This document shows positions 23,625 to 31,000 of a stretch of DNA of 40,954 nucleotides, in pieces. The notes below the pieces were generated by a model. That model was given only the letters and a program-made list of their open reading frames with translations, was not told where the DNA came from and made no database searches. The DNA lies in IMG/VR virus record IMGVR_UViG_3300045131_001339, positions 1 through 40,954 of that record; one strand, written 5' to 3'. This DNA comes from a virus. Numbering within the stretch: the first letter of the stretch is position 1; each line of letters starts with the position of its first letter. Both the position numbers and the translations under genes were made by a program.

Positions 23625-24452
23625 ATGAAAAAGAATTTAACAGAAGGATTTAAAGAAGAAGGTTCCCCAGATATGAAATATTATGCGTTTGATTGGGACG
23701 ATAATATTGTTCATATGCCAACCAAAATTATGGTTAAAACAGAAGGGGGTGACGAAGTGGGTATGTCAACTGATGATTTTGCGGAATATAGACATCAATT
23801 AGGTAAATCACCATTTCAATATAAAGGTGAGACAATTGTAGGTTATGGTGATGAACCATTTAAAAATTTCCAAACTCCGGGGGATAAAGATTTTTTAATT
23901 GACGCGATGAGGGCTGAAGAAGGTCCGGCATTTAATGATTTTAAAGAGGCGATTAATAACGGGTCAATTTTTTCTATAATCACTGCGAGAGGTCATAAAC
24001 CAAACACTTTAAAACAGGCGGTTTATAACTACATAATAAATGATTATAATGGGATTAATAAAGAAGAACTTCTTAAGAATCTTAAAAAATATAGGTCGTT
24101 TGCTGGTGAAGATGAGATGAATGATGATGAGTTAATTAAAACTTATTTAGATATGTGTAAATTCCATCCTGTATCTTATAATGATGTGGAAGGGGCTGCA
24201 AATCCTGAGGAAGCCAAAGTTCGTGCAATGGACAAATTTGTGGAGTACATTAGAGAATTATCTTCTAATTTAAATAAAAGAGCATTTTTTAAAGACGATG
24301 TTAATAATAATTTTGTCCCATCAAAACCTACTATTGGATTTTCAGATGATGATATTAGAAATGTGGAAGTAATGAAAAAACATTTTAAGGATAAGCCTGA
24401 TAACATTGTTAAAACTTATTCTACTGCAGGAGGAATAAAAAAAGAATATTAA
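23625..24452 (+). CDS. HAD-superfamily phosphatase
   Basis: 275 residues. YAFDWDDNIV (20-29) gives HAD motif I with D23 (nucleophile) and D25. SIITARGH (117-124) gives motif II with T120. IGFSDDD (237-243) gives the acidic motif IV that holds Mg2+. The substrate is not evident; small nucleotides, a polynucleotide 3'-phosphate or a protein are all possible. The N-terminal MKKNLTEG is another Met-Lys...[LI]-x-Glu start. It lies between sheath and tube genes, an unusual place for an enzyme, and so may be a packaged or assembly-linked protein (inference). Confidence 0.75.
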   Translation: MKKNLTEGFKEEGSPDMKYYAFDWDDNIVHMPTKIMVKTEGGDEVGMSTDDFAEYRHQLGKSPFQYKGETIVGYGDEPFKNFQTPGDKDFLIDAMRAEEGPAFNDFKEAINNGSIFSIITARGHKPNTLKQAVYNYIINDYNGINKEELLKNLKKYRSFAGEDEMNDDELIKTYLDMCKFHPVSYNDVEGAANPEEAKVRAMDKFVEYIRELSSNLNKRAFFKDDVNNNFVPSKPTIGFSDDDIRNVEVMKKHFKDKPDNIVKTYSTAGGIKKEY

Positions 24453-24527
24453 CTAGTAATAAAAAACTAGTATTAAATAAATAAAGAAAAAAAACTAGTT
24501 AAAATAACTAGAATTAAATAAACTAGT
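24452..24527 (+). repeat. ACTAGT palindrome cluster
   Basis: ACTAGT at 24452, 24466, 24494 and 24522, plus ACTAGA at 24507. A 17-base direct repeat, AACTAG(T/A)ATTAAATAA(A), begins at 24465 and 24506. The first copy overlaps the stop codon of the HAD gene. The 177-base gap holds these repeats and then a late box. Confidence 0.75.
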
Positions 24528-24589
24528 CTGGAATATAATGATAATAATTTAATTTCAGAAAGTCAATAAAAATATTTTCCATTTGGATA

Positions 24590-24597
24590 TATTTATG
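24590..24597 (+). promoter_or_regulatory. Putative late promoter box TATTTATG (tail tube)
   Basis: 32 bases before the tail-tube start. Confidence 0.45.
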
Positions 24598-24629
24598 ATA
24601 ATAAACAAAGAAAAACTAATTTAAATAAT

Positions 24630-25118
24630 ATGGCTGATTTATTGATGAAAATGCCGATTCCTTATGAACCGAAAAGACAAAACCGATTCATTTTAAGGTT
24701 TCCATCAAGTTTAGGGATTAATGAATGGTTTGTAGAGTCTACATCAAGACCACACATTACCATTGCAGCGACGGAAATACCGTTCTTAAATACTTCAACT
24801 TATGTTGCTGGTAGATTCAACTGGCAAACAATTAATGTAACATTTAGAGACCCAATTGGTCCTTCTGCATCACAAGCTCTTATGGAGTGGGTTCGTTTAC
24901 ATGCTGAGTCTGTAACAGGTCGTATGGGATATGCTGCGGGTTATAAAAAAGATATTGACCTTGAAATGTTAGACCCAACAGGAGTTGTTGTTGAAAAATG
25001 GATTCTTTACGGAACATTCTTAACAGATGTAAACTTCAATGCGTTGGCTTACAATACAGACGCGTTAGCAACAATCACTGCGACACTTCGTATGGATAGA
25101 TGTGTACTTGTTTACTGA
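24630..25118 (+). CDS. gp19: Tail tube protein (T4 gp19-like)
   Basis: 162 residues, matching T4 gp19 (163). It has the tube layout: N-terminal NRFILRFPS strand, a loop with TSRPHITIAATEIPFLN, the strand WQTINVTFRDPIG, a helix (ASQALMEWVRLHAE), then KKDIDLEMLDPTGVVVEKW and the closing ITATLRMDRC. It polymerises into hexameric rings to form the inner tube through which DNA passes. It follows the sheath after one interposed gene. Confidence 0.88.
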   Translation: MADLLMKMPIPYEPKRQNRFILRFPSSLGINEWFVESTSRPHITIAATEIPFLNTSTYVAGRFNWQTINVTFRDPIGPSASQALMEWVRLHAESVTGRMGYAAGYKKDIDLEMLDPTGVVVEKWILYGTFLTDVNFNALAYNTDALATITATLRMDRCVLVY

Positions 25119-25140
25119 TATAGTAATAGAATAGTCTTTC

Positions 25141-25148
25141 TATTTATA
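25141..25148 (+). promoter_or_regulatory. Putative late promoter box TATTTATA upstream of a hairpin
   Basis: 23 bases after the tube gene stop and 61 bases before the next start, with a terminator-like hairpin in between. Confidence 0.45.
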
Positions 25149-25170
25149 AAAAATTAATACTAATTATATT

Positions 25171-25207
25171 TAACCGTAAAGAACATAAACTTTACGGTTA
25201 ATTTTTT
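25171..25207 (+). terminator. Terminator-like hairpin just before the gp26-like gene
   Basis: Perfect 11-bp stem TAACCGTAAAG / CTTTACGGTTA with loop AACATAAA, then ATTTTTTA. It ends nine bases before the ATG at 25210. It can end tube mRNA, but lies downstream of the box at 25141 so it may also attenuate the next gene. Confidence 0.75.
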
Positions 25208-25209
25208 AT

Positions 25210-25953
25210 ATGGATAATCAATCAAAAGAATACGGACAAGCGAATTTTACGCTACCCCACGATGTGGTACCATTACCATCTCAGGGAGTCTTTTACAAAA
25301 ACAAGAAAAAATCTATCAAAGTCGGTTATTTAACCGCTAATGATGAGAATTTATTAATGGCGGGTGGTGACGGAATGACTCAAAATCTTTTAAGAACCAA
25401 AATTTACGAACCAGATTTACGTGTTGAAGATATGTTAGAAGGTGATGTTGAGGCAATACTTATCTTTTTACGAAACACGGCTTTTGGCCCTGAAATGGAG
25501 TTAACACTTACTGACCCTGGTACTCGGAAACCTTTTAAAACTACGGTTGCTTTAGACCAACTATCAATCAGTCAAGGACAACAACCTAATGAGGACGGTA
25601 CTTTTATTACCACTTTACCAAAATCACAAAATACTATTAAGTTAAAACCAATGACTTATGGTGAAATTTTGGAAAATCAAAGAATTGCAGACACTTACCC
25701 TGCAGGTAGAGTTGTACCAACAGTTACATTAAGACTTCAAAAAGAAATTATTGAAGTTAACGGGATAACCGATAAAGGCGAAATCGCAAAATTTATTGAG
25801 TCGATGCCAATCGCGGATTCAAAATTCATACGAAAATTTATGAATGATAATGAACCAAGATTAGATATGACACGCACAGTTACAACCCCATCAGGAGAAA
25901 AACTTACAGTTAATGTAGGATTTGGGGTTGACTTTTTTCGTCCTTTCTTCTGA
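25210..25953 (+). CDS. gp26: T4 gp26-like baseplate hub / tail-assembly-chaperone-like protein
   Basis: 247 residues, near T4 gp26 (208). The conserved start FTLPHDVVPLPSQGVFY, the block VGYLTANDENLL, the segment around EDMLEGDVEAI and a final VGFGVDFFRPFF fit PF12322 (T4 baseplate/hub gp26). It lies between tube and tape measure, where other long-tailed phages encode the G/GT tail assembly chaperones. Near its 3' end a run of six T (25933-25938) followed by CG lies just before the stop, and an overlapping ORF without an ATG continues in the +1 frame. I therefore suspect two products: this one and a frameshifted, longer one. Exact T4 equivalence is moderately sure. Confidence 0.65.
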   Translation: MDNQSKEYGQANFTLPHDVVPLPSQGVFYKNKKKSIKVGYLTANDENLLMAGGDGMTQNLLRTKIYEPDLRVEDMLEGDVEAILIFLRNTAFGPEMELTLTDPGTRKPFKTTVALDQLSISQGQQPNEDGTFITTLPKSQNTIKLKPMTYGEILENQRIADTYPAGRVVPTVTLRLQKEIIEVNGITDKGEIAKFIESMPIADSKFIRKFMNDNEPRLDMTRTVTTPSGEKLTVNVGFGVDFFRPFF

Positions 25954-26092
25954 TTATAGGAAAAGTCAGCTCGATGAATATTACTATTTGACTACGTTAT
26001 TACACATAGGATACCAAGATTTTTTAATAATGCCTCTTTTTATGAGGAAATATTTACTAGATAAATGGATTGAAGATAATAAAAAGGACTGA
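25940..26092 (+). CDS. Frameshift extension of the gp26-like gene (GT-like)
   Basis: 50 codons in the +1 (or -2) frame, starting after the T6 run: VLSSDYRKSQLDEYYYLTTL, then a helix (HIGYQDFLIMPLFMRKYLL), ending DKWIEDNKKD. It looks like real protein: acidic-aromatic first helix, M-P turn, basic second helix, the style of the small protein that follows gp26-type genes in T4-like phages and of GT chaperone tails. No ATG occurs in the first 30 codons; the only initiation choice is a TTG at 25928. A slip at TTT-TTT-CGT (P-site UUU to UUC for +1, or UUU to UUU for -2) would fuse it to residue 243. The stop TGA is inside the following terminator stem. Confidence 0.6.
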   Translation, partial: VLSSDYRKSQLDEYYYLTTLLHIGYQDFLIMPLFMRKYLLDKWIEDNKKD

Positions 26093-26107
26093 AAACTCAG
26101 TCCTTTT
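26082..26107 (+). terminator. Intrinsic terminator before the tape measure gene
   Basis: Perfect 11-bp stem AAAAGGACTGA / TCAGTCCTTTT, loop AAAC. The left arm includes the stop codon of the frameshift ORF. A late box follows at once. Confidence 0.8.
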
Positions 26108-26108
26108 G

Positions 26109-26116
26109 TATTTATA
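26109..26116 (+). promoter_or_regulatory. Putative late promoter box TATTTATA (tape measure)
   Basis: 21 bases before the tape measure start, directly after a terminator. Confidence 0.55.
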
Positions 26117-26137
26117 AATAACTAATACAATTATAAT

Positions 26138-27988
26138 ATGGCAGATAATACAGAAGACGGATTTTTAAATGAGATGAAAGATGCTACAAATTTCTCAGCT
26201 AAAGAATTTGAGTATGGATACGAAAGAATTAGTTCCACCGCTGGACAAATCAACAAACTTTTTGGACAGACAAGAGAAAGAATTAATGAATTAAAAACTT
26301 CTCTTGCAGACACTTCACCTGGAATTGTTAGATTAGGTGGGGATTTAGGTGCCGTTGCTGATACTATTAGTGAAATAGCTATCGCTTCAAGAAGAAATGT
26401 TGTTGCGAATAAAGAAGATGTGGAGCAAATGTACGCGGCTCAGAAAATTTTAGGAACTTCTGTTGGGGAGTTATCTGAAAAATTTATGGATATTGGAGTT
26501 GGTATTTCCCAAATACCAGAAGAATTAGAAAAATCAATCAATTATATTCAAAGTATTGGTGGTAACACCAAACAGGTAATGAAAGATGTTCAAGACAACA
26601 TGGGTCAAATGAATCGTTACCAATTTGAAGGTGGTGTTCAAGGTTTAACCAAAATGGCAGCCCAAGCGTCAATGTTAAGATTTGATATGGGTCAAACATT
26701 TGCATTAGCGGAAAAAGTGTTAACTCCTGAAGGTGCAATTGAAACTGCAGCAGCATTCCAAAGATTGGGAATATCTGCAGGAGCTCTCGCCGACCCATTT
26801 GCATTAATGAATCAGTCAATTAATGACCCATCAGGTTTACAAAATAGCTTGGCGGATGTTGCCAAACAATTTACTTATTTTGATGAAAAAACAAAAACTT
26901 TTAAAATTAACCCACAGGGTGTATTAACTTTAAAAGAAATGGAGACTCAAACAGGTGTTAGTGCTAGAGAGATGAGTAAAATGGGTCTTGCGGCTGCGGA
27001 ATTGGACCAAAGATTATCAGCGATTAAAACAGCGGGACTTACAATTGCAAGTGAAGAAGACAAACAATATTTAGCTAACATTGCGACAATGCAAGATGGT
27101 AAATACAAAGTGACTTTAGAAGATGGTACCAAAAAAGAATTGGCAGAATTAACACAACCTGAATTTGATAAATTAATTGAACAACAAAAAACAGGTCCAA
27201 AAACTTTAGAAGACATTGCCAGAAAACAAATGAATTATTCTGACATAATTTCGTCTGATGTAAAGGCGATTAAATCGGCGGTTATTGGAGGTGCTGTAAC
27301 ACAAAAAGATTTATTAAGACTTTCAGAATCTGCTAGGTCAAGAAGTACTGATTTAACAGGAGCAGCATCACGAAACTTTGCAAGTCCTGAGGCAGTTAGA
27401 GGAGAATTAACAACAGCGTTAGGTGATATGAAATCACTGTATAAAGATATCCAAGAGGGTAAGAAAACCCCAACAGACGCTCTTAGCGATTATCTTAAAA
27501 AGATGGGAGAACAAGGGGAAAACATTAATTCAAAATTATTATCTAGTTTTAATAAATCAATAAAAGAAGCTCGTGATAAAAACCCTAATCAAACAGGTTT
27601 GGACAAAATGGTTCAAGAAGGTTATAATAAAATTTTAAACGAATTAGACAAAACAGAAAATGCTGCTAAAGCAAAAGAAAAAAATACTGTTTACGGTAAT
27701 AAAAATATATCTTCACTTATTGAAGGAAGACAAACAAAAGATTTAAAAGAATCCTCATCAACGGAGGGCGCTTTTGGAAGTAAAAGTCAAAATGTTACTT
27801 ATGATGGTACAGTTAATGTTAATGTTAATTTTACAGGAAATGGTGCGAAAGATTTAAACCCATCACAAATGGAACAAGTAACTAAAGCCATTACAAGTAC
27901 ATTACGCTCTACAGCATTTGCACAAACATCCTATAATAATGCTCGTCCCGGCAATCCAACTAAATCACCTAAAGAAGTTACGGTTTAA
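26138..27988 (+). CDS. Tail tape measure protein
   Basis: 616 residues, close to T4 gp29 (590). Mostly helical, Ala/Gln/Lys-rich, with long amphipathic heptad stretches (residues about 20-180 and 390-520) and no membrane-spanning hydrophobic segment longer than about 15 residues. A beta-like segment (NVTYDGTVNVNVNFTG) near 550-570 precedes a helical tail, as in many tape measures. Its place after the chaperone-like pair and before the baseplate hub is the usual one. It sets tail length and is ejected during infection. Name rests on order, size and composition rather than a clear motif. Confidence 0.7.
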   Translation: MADNTEDGFLNEMKDATNFSAKEFEYGYERISSTAGQINKLFGQTRERINELKTSLADTSPGIVRLGGDLGAVADTISEIAIASRRNVVANKEDVEQMYAAQKILGTSVGELSEKFMDIGVGISQIPEELEKSINYIQSIGGNTKQVMKDVQDNMGQMNRYQFEGGVQGLTKMAAQASMLRFDMGQTFALAEKVLTPEGAIETAAAFQRLGISAGALADPFALMNQSINDPSGLQNSLADVAKQFTYFDEKTKTFKINPQGVLTLKEMETQTGVSAREMSKMGLAAAELDQRLSAIKTAGLTIASEEDKQYLANIATMQDGKYKVTLEDGTKKELAELTQPEFDKLIEQQKTGPKTLEDIARKQMNYSDIISSDVKAIKSAVIGGAVTQKDLLRLSESARSRSTDLTGAASRNFASPEAVRGELTTALGDMKSLYKDIQEGKKTPTDALSDYLKKMGEQGENINSKLLSSFNKSIKEARDKNPNQTGLDKMVQEGYNKILNELDKTENAAKAKEKNTVYGNKNISSLIEGRQTKDLKESSSTEGAFGSKSQNVTYDGTVNVNVNFTGNGAKDLNPSQMEQVTKAITSTLRSTAFAQTSYNNARPGNPTKSPKEVTV

Positions 27989-28010
27989 TGATAAAAAATA
28001 ACCCTCAATC

Positions 28011-28018
28011 TATTTATT
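28011..28018 (+). promoter_or_regulatory. Putative late promoter box TATTTATT (baseplate)
   Basis: 13 bases before the ATG at 28032, in a 43-base gap. Confidence 0.5.
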
Positions 28019-28031
28019 AATAAAGTAATTA

Positions 28032-31000
28032 ATGGGAAGTCCTTTAGATTATATTAATTCGGATGGTTTCAGAAAGAAACTTATTGTTAGAAACTTAACA
28101 CCTTATGCTAAGTCTCCTAACCGACCTACGCAACCAATTGATACAGAATATATTCAATCAGACACATCTGTACAAGATAGTCCTGACCAATTAATTGATA
28201 TCCCATCATTTGCAAATCAATTATATCCTCTTAACCAATACGGTAATGAGGGTGGTTATGAACAAGTTCCTGACCCAAACGCATTAATGAATACCAAATC
28301 AAATGAGGGCGAATATGGATTTCAAGATGCTCATATTGTAGACCAATCATTACCCGAATCTCAAAAATGGAAACCACTTAATGTTTTTTCAAATGGTTCG
28401 CAAACACAAATTGATAGTGCCGAATTTTTTAATTCATTAGACAAACCACAAACCACAAACAACTATAACAATCAACCCTATCCAACTACATTTGTACCAT
28501 CATTTTATAGTCCTTTATCTATATTATTATCTCCTGACCCTTCAGGTAGTAATGGTTCGTTAAGTCAAGATAGTTTTATTGCTCGTTTAGGGGCTCAAAC
28601 ACTTAGACGTGAGTTTGAAGAAAGGATTGCAGCACAAATTTATCAAGACACAATAGGTCGCGCCAATATTTTAAATATTAATAGTGGTTCTGATTTAGTT
28701 AACATTATATCAGGAAATGTTCCATTATTGGAGCCAAACTACACAATCACGGTAAATGCAAACCCAATTTTAGCGGCGGCTAATTTTGCGTTAAGATTAG
28801 GAGGTAGTATTTTACCAACATCTACAATACCAGGTTCTTATTTTGACCCTACCGTTAATCCTGGTCAACCAACGACAATACAACAATTATCATTGGCCTT
28901 TGGACAAAGTACTGTTGGTAATTTCTTTAATAAGTTAATTGGTGCTGGACAGACAGGGTCTCAAATTTTTTATAACAATACAGGTGCAGGACAAAAATCA
29001 AGATTGTTTAAAAATATTGATTATAACAAATACAAACCAAATTACGACAGAACTCTTATTGATAGAATTGGTGGTGCACTAACAGGTACTTTAACTAATA
29101 ATAGTAATTTCTATGTTGGTAGTATAACATCAGACCCATCAAGAGTATTCTCACCAGGTGGAGATGTTCCTGTTAACGCTTTTGGACAAGAACAACAAAC
29201 TCCTGTTTATGGTCCATCAGAGTTAGCACAACTATATGAAGGTCCAAGTAAAGAAATTCGTTTAGGAGCCAATGGTCCAACATATAGTAACGGTGGTGGT
29301 ATTGAGGGTGGATTTACATGGGTATCACCTAAATACAAAGGTAATGCTGGTAAGACAGTTGGTATTGGTGGTGAAATTATAAACCAAGACCAAGACTTTA
29401 AACCTTCATCATATAATTCAACTGAGTCTACAGAAAGAACATTTAAACAAGGTTCAATATTAGACCAAACACAAAGAATTATTGATAGTCAACCTCAAGG
29501 TGGTAGAAGATTACAACATGTTGGAAATGCTATTGACCAAGTAAGTAAAGTCTTTCATGATGGATATAAAGAAATGACTAAAGGTTCAATGGTTTATAAA
29601 TATACAGGTGCTATTGGACAAGAGGTAGGTACAGAATATTGTAGAGTATTTGCCAAAGATATACCTTACTTACAATATAATGACCTTCAAAAAGTTGATG
29701 GTATTACAGTTAACGGTAGAAGATTTGCAGATTCAGTATTAGATAATACATACAACCTTAATATAGCTCCAAACAAACAAGAAGGTGGGCAAGACTCTAC
29801 AAATTTAATAGGTAGTGGGGTAAATGGTTACGCCAAAAAATATATGTTTTCTTTAGAAAACTTGGCGTGGAGAACCTCAAGCACTCCTGGGTATTCTGTT
29901 TCCGATTTGGCAATTTGTGAAAGAGGTCCAAACGGTGGTAGAGTTATGTGGTTTCCACCATATGGATTAACTTTTAGTGAATCAGTTTCAACAAATTGGA
30001 ATCAAAGTGATTTCTTAGGAAGACCTGAACCTGTTTATACATATAAAAGTACTCAAAGGACTGGTAGTTTAACTTGGAAAATAGTTGTTGACCACCCATC
30101 TGTGTTAAATGTAATTGTTAATAAAGTATTAGCAAACGAAACAAATAAAACTAGAGTTAATAGTATTTTGGACTCATTCTTTGCGGGATGTAGAAAATAC
30201 GATTTATATGAACTTGCCAAAAAATATGCTAATATACCTCCTGGAGAACTATCTTATTTACAAGACATTATTAGTTCAAAAGATGTGTCTAAGGAAGAAT
30301 TAGAATATACTAAAGGTACCATTCAAACAGGAGATAAATCACCTGACGGAAGTACAGACCCAATTTCTCAAGTTGGAGGTGGTGGTAATACAAAAGATTA
30401 TTTTAAAAAATATGTTAATGTAGGTGCTTATTTTGGAAATGATTTCCCAAAACCAAGTAATGTTTTAAATTATTCAAGTGAATATACTAGATATACATCT
30501 CCTGCTAATGTAACGATATACACAGGAAAAACTAATGGAGCTCAATTAGGAGAATTTTTTAACACTGTTGTTACTCCAAACTATGATGTTTTAACTGCGA
30601 TGACACTTGATTTGTCAACACAATTAAAACAATATCCTGATGGGATTGTTACGGTCATGATTGATTCGAGTTGTTCTGCACCTGCGACACAAACATATAA
30701 TGTTGAATTATCCAAACGAAGAATATCATCACTTAAGAAATTTTTTGAAGAAGATACTAATGTTGCTGCGTTTGTTACACAAAAAAGATTAATCATTAAA
30801 GAAGGTAAAGCGTTTGGTGAAAATATTCAAAACACTCAGCCACGTATGGCAAATAGTTCTACAGGTCCATTTACCGCTGACAATTTAACTAAACAAGGGA
30901 CGACAGTAAATTGTACCGATAGTGATGTTAATACCCCTGGAGGTGATACACAAGCAGGGTCAAAAGACATTTTTACAACAGCCGCGATGGCTTGTAGGAG

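Noticed and set aside
25929-26000. -1 frameshift at the T6 run of the gp26-like gene
   Set aside because: The -1 frame ends after about 20 codons with no protein-like pattern, whereas the +1/-2 frame continues for 50 codons to a stop in the terminator.
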